Shown piece after piece: positions 21,827-32,393 of a stretch of DNA of 64,000 bases. Numbering within the stretch: position 1 is the first letter of the stretch; each line of letters begins with the position of its first letter. The position numbers and the translations under genes are program-made. Origin of the DNA: Sycobia sp. Sy_11 (Eukaryota; Arthropoda; Insecta; Hymenoptera; Epichrysomallidae); assembly GCA_018907035.1 (NCBI GenBank), contig JACCIC010000228.1, positions 437,501 through 501,500 of the forward strand, read 5' to 3'. The notes beneath the pieces were generated by a model that did no database searches, was not told where the DNA came from, and was given only the letters and a program-made list of their open reading frames with translations.

Positions 21827-22155
21827 AATATACCATTCTCCTAACTAAGTAGACCAGCACTATACACTGGTCTACAAGTGCGATAAACAATTAGCAATAA
21901 GAAAAACCAACTTTTACACTAGTCACAATTCTAGTCTGTATTGAAATGGTGCAATTGAAGTGGTTCGGTACCCACTGTAAACTGTAGGTCCACGAAAGTC
22001 GCAATGATGCACAGATCTGCACTAAAAGAGAAGATCAGAAATACTACAAAGCTCTGGCGCACAACCGGCATATGACTCGAAAGCTAGGTGCGGCCGGGAA
22101 TATTTATGTGCAACAAAGCATAACTGAGCGACCTCTGTTTTTTTTGTTGTCGAGG
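21266..22155 (+). mobile_element. R1-clade LINE 3' UTR with hairpins
   Basis: A (GA)n tract sits at about 21352-21382. The rest matches 25040-25640, and both end in GACCTCTGTTTTTTTT. Two perfect 9-bp hairpins lie at 21723-21749 (GTGGACCGG/CCGGTCCAC) and 21849-21875 (GTAGACCAG/CTGGTCTAC), with a (TA)n array between them at about 21790-21822. Confidence 0.7.
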
Positions 22156-22627
22156 TCATGGACGCCTCCGATGAGATAGTAACGTCAATTTGCGAAGCGG
22201 GGTCCCCGGGCGGTGGGCGGTCCTCTACCGCCCGCTTCATCGCCGTTGTGGTGGAGGAGAAGTACGAGGGGCAATTCGAGGAGGCGTGGGAGACTTTATT
22301 CTGAACTTCGTTTGCCCCTCCGACAAACAAAGCGCGAGGCCACCGAGGTAGGCGCCGATGGTCCCCCCCTGGATGCAGGGGAAGAAAGACAGATATCGTC
22401 CCCCGCCCGTGACCGACAAGAGAGACCACGAGGACGGGAAAGCCGACCAGCCGCCAGTCCACGAAGTATGGGGCAACCGATCTCAATGGTGGGGAGTCCT
22501 CGAGCAAGAATTCCTTTTGCTCGGTAAGGATATCCTCATCATGCAGTACGAATATACGATATATCTTTCAGTGACACCGTTTTCTCAGAACTATATCTAG
22601 AAGTTATCTCTCCCGATCCCTCTCTGC
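22156..22627. other. GC-rich stretch of unknown origin
   Basis: It starts right after the LINE 3' end. A GC-rich block (22158-22510) has ATG at 22158 opening MDASDEIVTSICEAGSPGGG and a stop near 22302, and ORFs in other frames on both strands. It could be the 5' end of another LINE, but no domain is visible. Confidence 0.35.
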
Positions 22628-22805
22628 TCTAAAAAGTCTTGAACTTCTTTATTGCAAAATTTTAAACCGTTGTCTGAACGAATAAATTTTATCTTGCGGT
22701 CGCAATGCCTCTCGACTTCATTTATAAAAATTTTGAAGTACTTAAATACATCAGATTTTCTTTGCATTGTATATACAACAATTTTACGGGAAAATATATC
22801 AAGTA
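22628..22805 (-). pseudogene. Copia integrase fragment
   Basis: The minus strand reads FSRKIVVYTMQRKSDVFKYF, then VERHCDRKIKFIRSDNG, matching the copia integrase core (SRK.VVY..K.KS.VF..F and I..IRSDNG, the second catalytic Asp). The first Asp is visible as LDIF. Only about 58 residues remain and there is no ATG at the start. Confidence 0.75.
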
Positions 22806-23883
22806 ATTGCTAACATTTCTGTTAACTTAAACTAGATGCTATAAACTACAACTAAAGTATAAGAGAAACAATAAATGGCCATTATGTCGTCAGCATGACC
22901 TCATTTGTGCAGCGTGACCTATTATACTCTAATCTAAACTAACCTAATGCCTTTACATTCGACGATACATCTAAACTTATACATAATATTTTTTTTGTGT
23001 GGGTCTTGACTCTTGTTTGCCCTCTGTCATTATATTGTCTATTCTTGCTAGCGCTCGTTTGGAGCAACTTGTGCTGCGCTGGTCCTTTCTGCGATGGAGT
23101 TCGCTGAACATGAGGTTGACATCTGTGTAGTGTAGCCACTCCGGGTTAGTAGCGCTCCGTTTGTAAGAAGTCAATGTATCCTGTATTCGTCCGCCAACCC
23201 TGTATTGCCGCGTACGGGTGTGCTTAGTTTTTTATTCGTCGCGGTTTGCCGTATTATGACCTGTTTCGTCGCGATTGTGAATAGTTTACCTCCGTTGCAG
23301 GTATCGCGGTATAAGGGACATGAAGGGTAACTGCGGTATGTGCTGGAGTGGGGGACTCAACGATCTTCTGGGGCCATTTGCTTCGTTATGTAGATCGACG
23401 CAAACGCCATGATGATCGTGACCGATTGTGCGTTTTGGCCGAACACTCCTGCGACTTCCTACAGGGTCTAGGCTTATTCGCTGGTTCGACGTTCAACTTC
23501 GCTGGTCGTTTTGTTCTCTCTTCCTATCGAATCATGGACCTGGCCGGTACGATAAGGAGGTGATTGATCGGATACAACGGACCGATCTGTACGGTATGGC
23601 ATCTTCTCGGGTTCTATGTACCACTATGCATCTGCGATACGCTTCGAGCAGCCCTTTCCTGCGCGATGCGTCGCTGGCGGACTTGTACCCAATGCGATCG
23701 TATCACCCAAGCCCTCGTACCTTCCGGAAAATGGATTGTATATCCAATCTGTTTCCTTTCTCTCTTTAATTTCCTCTCTTTGCGGACAATGGGCCTCCAT
23801 TAGTTTATTGGCCACCCTTCATTCGGCGTTGTTGTTACGGTAGTTTTCGTTTGCCTTCTTGTGCGTATTTCTTAGGCTTACGT
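22806..23883. other. Unassigned; probably decayed transposon
   Basis: The composition is GC-balanced from about 23000 on, and both strands hold short ORFs. Its position next to a minus-strand gypsy protease suggests gypsy remnants, but I recognise no reverse transcriptase or integrase motif. Confidence 0.35.
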
Positions 23884-24672
23884 CTATGTTGACTCGTGGC
23901 TATTGGGTGTTATCGTAATTTCACGTCGTTGCGGACGAACTTCTTCCATCTCTTCTTCTGATCTTATTGTGGTAATTTCGCGTCTTTCCGAACGGTCGCA
24001 GATGATATTGTTTTCTGCGCTCTCCGTAGTCTCACGTCGTTCCGGAAGCTCCGGACTCCTGTGCTTTATCTCTTTCTTCGAATGTTGTTGTGTACTTGTA
24101 CGTCTTTCCAGACGCGCACACTGCGTTGACACTGCCTCTTCTGCCTCTTCTTCGGTGGTGGTGGTAGGTTGTGGCCGGCGGAATTCTTCTGCTGGGTCAT
24201 CGGACAAAGGGATACTCGTATCTAATGATGGCATCACGAATGAATCTTCGTTAATCAATCTTAACGGTTTTACTTCGATTTTCCCTAGCTCCTGGGTCGA
24301 GGTTGGAGTCAACTCTTGTCAGGTTCTCCGGCTCGTTTATGCACTCTACACTTTCTGAGCTTGGACTACTTGGCCCATATCGAGGGCTTGACCTTCATAG
24401 TCGAGGTCGCGTTGTCAAAATATCCATCCCGAGGATAATATCGTATGTCAGGGATGTAGACACTCTGAAGCGCGTTGTAACCTGCTTCCCGTCTATTTTC
24501 AAGAGCAAATATACTTGTGTTTATTTATATATTACGTACCAGGTCTTCTCCGTTGTTGGAGGAGATCTGGCCATCTGGCAACTGCATGAAGGATACCACT
24601 GGTATAATCGCCGTTTTTACGATTTTTGCTGGTCTTGATCCGATATAGGATTTACGCGCCCCAGGTCTATCA
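23884..24672 (-). pseudogene. Gypsy-type retropepsin and linker, minus strand
   Basis: From 24672 downwards on the minus strand: ALIDLG (in place of the catalytic DTG), then in shifted frames IVKTAIIPVVSFMQLPDG, SLTYDIILGMDIL (flap and ILG motif of retropepsins), and a 142-residue charged linker (23884-24312) with repeated RREITT-like units. The frame changes at least twice. The R1 fragment at 24678 abuts it on the right. Confidence 0.55.
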
Positions 24673-24677
24673 ACGCC

Positions 24678-25640
24678 ATTTGAAAATCAGCTGCCATTTG
24701 AAAGCGGTACAATCCAAATGTGTGGATTTGTTTAAAAGGATTGCATGCCTGGCCAGATGGGAATGGGGCCTTAAATTCAAGGCGCTTAGTACTATCCATA
24801 CCGGGCTGTTCACACCTATCGTTGTTTATGCAGCGGCAGCTTGATACGATTTGATATGTGTAGATCAACAACGCAAGTCAGCAAGTACTAAAAGACAAGC
24901 GCCCATTCGAGTCTCCGGTATATACAGGACTACCTCGACAGGCGCCCTAGCAGTAGTAGCGTCTGAGAGAGAAGCATCTGAGAGAGAAGGATACATGATC
25001 ATGTGGGGAATATGTTGTCAGGAATATCCTGTCCCAAATACGAGGAAGAATCAGGTTCCAAAGGAAAAATAATACCTCAATGAAGATAGGAGCTCCATTG
25101 AGCCAGGCGACTTATACAACCCTTAAAAAAACTAATCAAAGAAACTCCTCCACATCAAGGAGTCGATAGAAGCAATTGCTAGAAGCAAAGGTAACAGAGG
25201 AACCTGAATAGGTAGATAGGGATCTCACCGTTGGAAAAGGAAAATTTAATCATATATACTGGAAAATATATGCACTGGCAATGAAACTATAGAAAGATTT
25301 ATTTATTTCCTACAAGTAGACCAGCACTAACTAGCACTACCACACTGGTCTACAAACTAGTTAATAAGAAACCGCAATAAAACTAAACAAGCCTTTACAC
25401 TGGCTTCTCTAGTTTACACTCTTACTCTAGTCTGAAAATACATAGTACAATTAACAGTGGTTCGAAACCAACTATAAACTGTAGGTCCACAAAAGTCGCA
25501 ATGATGTACAGATCTGCACCAAAAAGAAAAGATAAGTAATGACAAGATTTGAGTACGACCGGCCGATAAAACGAAAGCTTCGTGCGGCCGGGAATGTTTA
25601 TGTGTAACAAAGCATAACTCACCGACCTCTGTTTTTTTTT
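24678..25640 (+). mobile_element. R1-clade LINE, 5'-truncated copy
   Basis: It starts at the region equivalent to 20835 of the longer LINE and reads WEWGLKFKALSTIHTGLFTP. It skips part of the C-terminus and continues into the 3' UTR, ending GACCTCTG plus a T run at 25636. The hairpin GTAGACCAG/CTGGTCTAC is kept at 25316-25353. Truncation at the 5' end is usual for LINEs. Confidence 0.7.
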
Positions 25641-25974
25641 TGTATGCAAACCGTAAAAATGCAGCGATGCTTGAGGACCAACGTCGTGCCGCGGTAGAGA
25701 TATCGGAAAGATATCTTGACAACTGGAAAGAGATCTGGGATAACTCGACGAAAGGTACGATGAGACATTCCTATCTACCTAGTGTCACAGATAGGATTAG
25801 CGCAGATTGGATTAGGCCGTCACGATAGCTACTGGAAATTCTCACCGGGCAGGGAGACTGCGGGTCTTATGTCTCTGGGGTCCACCTGAGCAAGTGCGAT
25901 AAATGCTTATGCGGGAAGGCCTGGGGATCTGTCCCACATATAACGAAATTAGGATCAGGTTCCAAAGGGTTAAT
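25641..25974 (+). mobile_element. R1-clade LINE internal fragment
   Basis: Starting right after the 3' end of the previous copy, it reads YANRKNAAMLEDQRRAAVEISERYLDNW and continues past SYLPSVTDR to KCLCGKAWGSVPHI, the zone absent from the copy at 24678. Part of this (CDKCLCG) may be the remains of the C-terminal zinc motif. Confidence 0.7.
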
Positions 25975-27072
25975 AATACAAATTAATAAATATTTTTTAT
26001 TGGTCTTACAGTCCAATCAATTCAATATAAAAATAAAAATAACAATTAAAATAAAAATAAAAATAAAATAAAAATTAAAAATAAAAATTAAATTAAAAAT
26101 TAAATTAAAAATTATAATGACAGTCAGACTGTCCTTGTTTACATTCACCCCCGTAGACTAATCTGAAAATAAAATATTAGCTGAATAAATTCTTTCTTAG
26201 CACCTAATTGAAGACCTGTCCAACGTTTCGAGCTCGCTACGGCTCCTCAGCAAACTATAAATTTAGTAAATTAAATCTAAATTCCTCTTCTACACAAATT
26301 GTTCAAAACCAATCAATTTAACAAGGAATGGTAAACACTGTCCAATCTATCAGACTCTAACATTAAATTCACATTATTTCGATTCCTGGAAATGTGAATA
26401 CTTTCAAGACTCTACCTTTTATACTTATTATTAATACCATGGTCCAAAAATATGTAAAAAGTATGTAAAAACTTTAAACAATGCTCTTTTAAACCAGAAG
26501 TAATATGTGAGCTACGCAAACTATATTTATGTTCATAAATTCTCCTGATGTTAAGCATAAATCATCCTTATCTTTGCAATTATTAAGCAATCTACTGAAA
26601 TTATTGCTATTTTTAAAGAAAATTTGAATGTTATATTTCCGAAAATTTCTTTTAATTCTTTCAGACAATCCTCTAACATATGGCAATACAATAATTTTGC
26701 CTCCGTTAACATCAATTTCTGCACTATGTCTATTTTCGGTATCTGAAAATAAAATATTAGCTGAAAAAATTTTTTGTTAGTAAAGTGCAGTTTGACTGTC
26801 CCCAACAGCCTTACGTAATTGAAGACTTGTCCTAATTGAAAACTTGATGTTGGGGACAGTCAGACTGCACTTCACTAACAAAGAATTTTTTTAACTAATT
26901 TTTTTATTTTCAAATTAGTCCACGGGGGTGAATGTAAACAAGGACAGTCTGACTGTCATTATAATTTTAATTTAATTTTTAACTTAATTTTTATTTTTAA
27001 TTTTTATTTTTTATTTTATTTTTAGATTGAATTGATTGGACTGTAAGACCAATAAAAAATATTTATTAATTA
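25975..27072 (-). mobile_element. Penelope-like element flanked by inverted tails
   Basis: The left edge (25975-26170) and right edge (26900-27072) are reverse complements: both contain the ATTGGTCTTACAGTCCAAT end, the AAATAAAA run and the GACAGTCAGACTGTC motif. Between them the minus strand carries PLE sequence (26260-26742: EN flanking region and IVLPYVRGLSERIKRNF). A second, shorter inverted pair meets at about 26845. The element is deleted internally. Confidence 0.6.
26217..26251 (-). ncRNA. Hammerhead ribozyme core, weakened
   Basis: The minus strand reads CTGAGGAG, stem II GAGC..GCTC, GAAACGTT, GGAC. The CUGANGA and GAAA boxes fit, but the left arm of stem I is TTTG instead of GTCC, so stem I cannot form as in other copies. 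Confidence 0.45.
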
Positions 27073-27800
27073 GTATATGGGCAGTCGACATAAGTGAAAT
27101 TAACTTGTATTAATCTATTAATAAATTGAATTGGATAACCATTATTAATGAAAGTTTCTCTTACTACCTGTAAATTATTTTGTCTAAAATCTTTATGTGA
27201 CAATTTTATTGCTCTGTCAATGACACCCTTTAATGCTCCAATTTTCTTTCCGAATTGGTGGTGTGAATTAAAATCTAAAAACCTACCTGACCAAGTAGGC
27301 TTTCTGTACCAATTAAGTTTCACCTTATTATTACCACTTTTAGATTTTAATTCACGCCACCAATTCGGAAACAAAATTGAAGCATTAAAGGGTGTCATTG
27401 ACAGAGCAATAAAATTGTCACGTAAAGATTTTAGACAAAATAATTTAAAGATAGTAAGAGAAACTTTCATTAATAATGGTTATCCAATTCAATTTATTAA
27501 TAGATTAATTGGCGAGAGATTGTTTGACATTTATAATACCGAAAATAGACATAGTGCAGGAGTTGATGTTAACGGAGGAAAAATTATTGTCTTGCCATAT
27601 GTTAGAGGATTGTCTGAAAGAATTCAAAGAAATTTTCCGAAATATAACATTCAAATTTTCTTTAAGAATAGCAATAATTTGAGTAGATTGTTTAATAATT
27701 GCAAAGATAGGGATGATTTATGCTTCAAATCAGGAGTTGTTTACAAGATTAATTGCATGGATTGTGATAAATACTATATTGGACAAACAGGTAGAGTGCA
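27073..27800 (+). pseudogene. Head-to-head Penelope-like coding fragments (palindrome)
   Basis: Minus-strand sequence from about 27335 down to 27100 and + strand sequence from about 27340 up to 27480 encode the same PLE segment (WYRKPTWSGRFLDFNS, IDRAIKLS.KDFRQNNL), so the centre is a palindrome. The + copy continues through RHSAGVDVNGGKIIVLPYVR to the GIY-YIG start GVVYKINC..CDKYYIGQTGR at about 27736-27795. It then breaks into a minus-strand tail. The first part of the long + ORF is antisense to the minus copy and is not real. Confidence 0.7.
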
Positions 27801-27990
27801 GTCTGACTGTCCCCAACTCCCTTACCTAATTGAAGACTTGTCCAACGTTTCGAGCTCACTACTGCTCCTCATCAGGGACTAAACTAAACCTTAAATTCTA
27901 ATCTATATATATCTAATCTATATATATCTAATCTATATACTCATTCCTACCACCAAATTTAGTAAAATAAATATAAATTCCCCCTCTACA
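27795..27990 (-). mobile_element. Penelope-like 3' tail, minus strand
   Basis: It shares with 5690-5830 the CAGTCTGACTGTCCCCA motif, the hammerhead at 27840-27879 and the short TATATAGATTAGA-type repeats after it. It splits the + strand PLE between its GIY-YIG start and the next PLE copy. Confidence 0.6.
27840..27879 (-). ncRNA. Hammerhead ribozyme core in PLE
   Basis: Minus strand: GTCC, CTGATGAG, GAGC..GCTC, GAAACGTT, GGAC. All conserved boxes are present. Two loop bases of stem II differ from the copy at 5732 while the stem is kept. Confidence 0.6.
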
Positions 27991-27999
27991 CAAATTGTC

Positions 28000-29510
28000 T
28001 GAAATAACCCTAATATAATCATTCAAAAGGCCGATAAATATAATGTAACTGTAGCTTCCAATAAAATTGATTGCATAAATTGTATAAATGATATATTATA
28101 TGATGATAGTACTTATTTGAAAATTGGTAATCCACATATCATTAAGCTACAAGATAATTTGAAAGAGTTATTAAATCATTGGAAAAGAAATGAATATATA
28201 AATGATACTACATATAATTATTTAAAATGTGAAAATGGAACTGCGGCAAAATGTTATGAGCTACCCAAGATTCATAAAGAAAATCTGACATTTAGAATAA
28301 TAATATCTTCTATAGGTTCCCAACTTATAATATTGCTAGACTTTTATCTAATATATTGGTTAAGGTAGTTGGAAGAATTTGTTTTTACATTAAGGATAAT
28401 TGGTGTTTTTACAATGAAATGAAAGACATTGTTATTCCGAAAAACTACAAGATGATTTCATTGGATGTAGTATCTTTGTTTACAAATGTACCTTTAGAGT
28501 TGTTAAATGAGATTATACAGGAAAAGTAGCATGAAATTAATTTGCATACTAAATTAACAATGAATGAATTTATTAAAGCAATTAATTTGGTTTTTAATTA
28601 TACAATTTTTTCATTTGATAATAAATTTTATGAAAAAAAATACGGGTGTCCAATGGGATCGCCTTTGTAACCGTTTATAGCTATTTTAGTTATGGAAAAG
28701 TTGGAAAGTATAGCCTTGTTAAAATTGCTTTTTGTACCAACGATATTTAAGGGATATGTTGATGATATCTTTAAAATTGTTTCGGAAGTTTTTGTGGATG
28801 AAATGGTGGATGTTTGTAATTCTGTACATGACAGAATTAAATTGATAAGGGAGGTTGAGGTTAATAATCAGTTAAGTTTTCTGGACATTAATGTCATTAG
28901 ATGTAGTAATAATAAGGTAAATAATAATAAACTTAATTGGTACAGAAAGCCTACTTGGTCAGGTAGATCAATTGCTTAGATATTGTTTGACATTTATAAC
29001 ACCGAAAATAGACATAATGCAAGAGTTGATATTAACAGAGGCAAAATTATTGTTTTACCATATGTTAGAGGATTATCTGAAAGAATTAAAAGAAAATTTC
29101 GGAAATATAACATTCAAATTTTCTTTAAAAATTGTAATAATTTGAGTAGATCGTTTAATAATTGCAAAGATAAGGATGATTTATGTTAAAAATCAGAAGT
29201 TCTTTACAAGTATAATTGCATAGATTGTGATAAATACTATATTGGACCAACAGGTAGATATTTAAAAAAGAGAATTTATGAACATAAATATAGTTTACGT
29301 AGCTCACATATTACTTCCGGTTTAAAAGAGTATTGTTTAAAGTTTTTACATTCTTTTGATTTTGCGAACGTGGATATTTTGGAACATGGTATTAATAATG
29401 AGTATAACAGGGAGAGTCTTGAAAGTATTCACATTTCCAGGAATCGAAATGATGTGGATTTATTGTTAGAGTCTAGTAAATTGGAGAGTGTTTATCATTC
29501 CTTTTGAATA
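28000..29510 (+). pseudogene. Penelope-like element, RT and GIY-YIG endonuclease
   Basis: The longest PLE copy. In several frames: PKIHKENLTFRIIISSIGS (about 28264-28320), SLDVVSLFTNVP (motif A, about 28457-28492), GCPMGSPL (motif B, about 28646-28669), GYVDDIF (motif C, about 28750-28770), NQLSFLDINV, WYRKPTWSGR (about 28938-28967). After a deletion come IVLPYVRGLSERIKRKF, then the endonuclease CDKYYIGPTGR..KKRIYEHK (about 29226-29286), where Gln of GQT is Pro, and FDFANVDILEHGIN. Multiple stops. PLEs use the GIY-YIG enzyme to open the target and the telomerase-like RT to copy in. Confidence 0.8.
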
Positions 29511-29639
29511 TGTTTGTTTTTGAACAATTTGTGTAGAAGGGGAATTCAGATTTAATTTACTAAATTTTGTAGTTTGCCTCGTAATGTTTTTTAAAATACG
29601 GAAAAATTAAATTAATATGTATTATTTTGAAGCAGCATC

Positions 29640-30190
29640 GTAATTATTAGGATAAATTATATTATAGGAATACGAGCATCTTCAATGACAAACTCGTCGA
29701 TTAGCATTATAATTATTATAATTATAATACCGTCATTATTATTATTTAGCGGCAACTCGATACGACATTAGTCGAGGCGTAAACAACCGATCGACTAATT
29801 TTTCGTGTCGAAAAAGCGAGTTTTCCGCTCCAACATTAGTTATCCCGTCAATCCAGTCGAAAGATATTCCCTTTAGTTGCCTTGATTCCAGAGCTCTAAT
29901 AATACTGCTCGTCACAAATAGTAGAATAGTAGAGTCGCGACCCTGGTTACGCGGCATTCCTTTAAAGACCAGCTGGCTCTACTATCCTGACCTAATCCGA
30001 GTTAAGCTTGATCCCGGTTGCGTCGCGCTCCATTAAGGATCAACGGCGTTACTCTTCCTCAAGAGACACGATTCTGGGTGCGTGGCACTCCATTAAAGCT
30101 AAGCGGTCTCATTCCTGGCCCCGAATGAAATTATGATTTCGCGGCACGTAGAACACCAGCAGGCTTCATTCGCTTCAATAGTCCCTCCAG
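29640..30190 (+). repeat. Array of long hairpins, LTR-like
   Basis: Successive perfect inverted repeats: ATTAGTCG/CGACTAAT (near 29770 and 29802), ATAGTAGAG/CTCTACTAT (near 29924 and 29975), TTGATCC/GGATCAA (near 30008 and 30036), GAGAC/GTCTC (near 30062 and 30105), CGAATGAA/TTCATTCG (near 30122 and 30164). Loops share GCGGCATTCC, GTCGCGCTCC or GTGGCACTCC followed by TTAAAG, close to the gypsy A core GAGGCGCTCC..AAAAG. This is probably an LTR leader of a related family; its ends are not identified. Confidence 0.6.
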
Positions 30191-30279
30191 CCGCCAATAA
30201 AAGTATAATTATGTCTATCATTTTTAGTAGAATGTATATTTTTGTTATTCACTGATATAAATCCAACTGAATATCGTGA

Positions 30280-30620
30280 TTTTTATAGGGATTTCTAAGC
30301 TTGTCTCTCGCAAATTTATACGCAAATTCGATACCGTTGTCTGTTATTAGGAATTTGCGTCAGCCGCATTTAAATATTAATCATCTAGGACTTTGGCTAT
30401 GTTTTGTCCGGTTTCACGAAATCACCGTCTTCTAGGTCTGGCCCGATAGCTGATGATCACATTATCTTTGACCTTCTAGTCTGGATATCTTTGTGGCCAT
30501 TGTTTAATGTCGTAAAGTTTTTTCTTATACCATGATCCATGCTCAGTTGTGGTGATCGTTGCTGTTGGTATATTGTCATTAGGCCATGTGTACGCGATAA
30601 GGCACGCGGTCATATTATAT
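30280..30620 (-). pseudogene. Gypsy-type integrase region fragment
   Basis: The minus strand reads EHGSWYKKKLYDIKQWPQRYPD (about 30565-30480), a typical gypsy spacer ahead of integrase, and then RKFLITDNGIEFAYKFARDKL (about 30362-30297), matching the second catalytic Asp block (TDNG.EF). The His/Cys zinc motif between them is deleted. Confidence 0.6.
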
Positions 30621-31619
30621 GCCTGCAAATGGGTGACCCAACGTGATAAGCAAGCTGCGGGGGTCTTAATGGAATGTAATTTTTAGGCTACTGTAATCGC
30701 TAATAACCGTAAACTGCTAATCTAGAAGGTAGCCATGAAATTTTTCCACAGCTCCGCCATGCATTTCTTTTTTTTCACAGTATAATTCAACTTTTATATC
30801 TCAGCTTTCGCTAGAATTGTACTGCTCTTCGTCATGTTGTCGTATTTTATTAAGTTTATTCAGTAGTCGTTTCGTGTAATTACATCTATTTCATTGTTGC
30901 AGCCTAATTTTCTTTAGGCTTAATGTATTTAGTTGTTTTTATTGTTATTTGGATTAAATAATTAACTATCTTCTCGTTGCTTCCTGTTACTGTTACTTTA
31001 CATATTTCAGATGATAAGTGCTCCTTTATTACTGGGGCTCTTGTGTGCCACTGTGAATCGTCGACTCTTCAAATTACCCATAGATTATGGAGGAAATTTA
31101 TTAATATATTATAAAAGCAGTCTGGATTTTATTTTCCTTATTCGTGCTCGATTTTCCTGACCAGTAGAAATTTTCAGAGCGCGAAAATTCGATTTTCTTC
31201 ATTACTTCTTGTATTTCCAAATTCCTGATAGTAATCCGTCTGTAGAAACCTATGGTCCTGTATAGGTTAATATTTACAATTGCTGAAAAATTTGAATATT
31301 TACGAATATATTAAACAGATATTTGAATATTTCTCACATTTATTTCGTTGTGTTGCTACGTGTGGAGATCATGGGCTCCGTAGGGATAATTTTTCATATT
31401 AATAGTTTCCTCACAAATTTTTAATTCTCATTAAATCCTTCTGAATTTGATTTTCACTGTAGATGTGACTTTTCTATTAACGAAAATGTGGGATAATTCC
31501 TATTCTTTGTCTTATTTTCCATGTGACAAAAATATTCAATGCATAGTTCTATACACCTTTCTGCAGGCAGTTAACCCCTGAGACGATAGAAGTTTCTCAT
31601 TGAGTAATATATATTAAAG

Positions 31620-31661
<42 letters not shown>

Positions 31662-31739
31662 AATAAATTAAGAATGAACTATAAATTAATATAGTATAAG
31701 GAATACTTAATAAGTACACTTTGATATGTTCACAATTTT
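30621..31739. other. Unassigned AT-rich stretch
   Basis: No gene recognised. A (TA)n array occupies about 31624-31660. Confidence 0.4.
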
Positions 31740-32290
31740 TATTTATTCTGAAAAACTGACAGCTGTTTCGACTATAACGTCATCTTTAAAGTTATAAATG
31801 TAAGAAAATATGAAATTTACAAAGGTATATACAGTAAGTAAGTATAATAATAGAAGGAGGAGTAGATAGGAGCAGGGATAATGAGGGAAAAGACCTGAGC
31901 CTATTTACAGACTTGTAGCAACTTGCAACAACGGTCAAATCAGAAAATCTTTTATGTCATTCGTTACATTTTCGCCTTTAAGTAATGCTTTTTTTATTTC
32001 AATGATGTCTAATTGTCTAAGTTTTTACCTTTTTGAATGTGATGTAATAATTGAAAATCATTTGAATTAATGTTATGTTTATTAATGATACTGTGTTCGG
32101 CTAATCCTATTGAGATGTTCTTAGACTCTATAGATTTGATGTTCATTGACTCTGATTCTGATATGATTCATTGATTCGTTTTTGAATTGAACAGCCAGTT
32201 TAGTCTATGTAGATAGCATAGCAATCATTACAATAGTTTTTGCAATACTGCATGTATGTTTTTTATAAGCAAGGTAGTTGTTTAATTCAT
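31740..32290 (-). pseudogene. Penelope-like element tail, minus strand
   Basis: The minus strand reads YCNDCYAIYID (about 32255-32215), a decayed GIY-YIG start, then KRINE, and LDIIEIKKALLKGENVTNDIKDF (about 32010-31942), the usual part after the endonuclease. A decayed hammerhead region follows at about 31752-31790. This is a third PLE type in the window. Confidence 0.55.
31752..31790 (-). ncRNA. Decayed hammerhead-like motif
   Basis: Minus strand: AAGATGA (for CTGATGA), stem II GAC..GTC, GAAACAGCTGTC, where ACAGCTGT could form stem III with C as the cleavage base. Two conserved bases of the first box are changed, so activity is doubtful. Confidence 0.35.
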
Positions 32291-32393
32291 TGTTGTTGCT
32301 ATTATTATTATTGTTATTTTTACGAATGTTATTAATATTAGTACTATGACAATTATTTTATTTAATAACGTTAACATTATATCTATATATATA

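Noticed and set aside
22213..22527. GC-rich ORFs after the LINE end as a gene
   Set aside because: Several overlapping frames on both strands, none with a domain; listed only as an unassigned stretch.
22939..23139. Short ORFs between 22.9 and 23.9 kb
   Set aside because: They overlap on both strands, show no motif, and lie in what looks like decayed retroelement sequence.
27148..27340. First third of the long + strand ORF at 27148-27882
   Set aside because: This part is antisense to the minus-strand PLE copy; only the part after about 27340 is genuine PLE coding.
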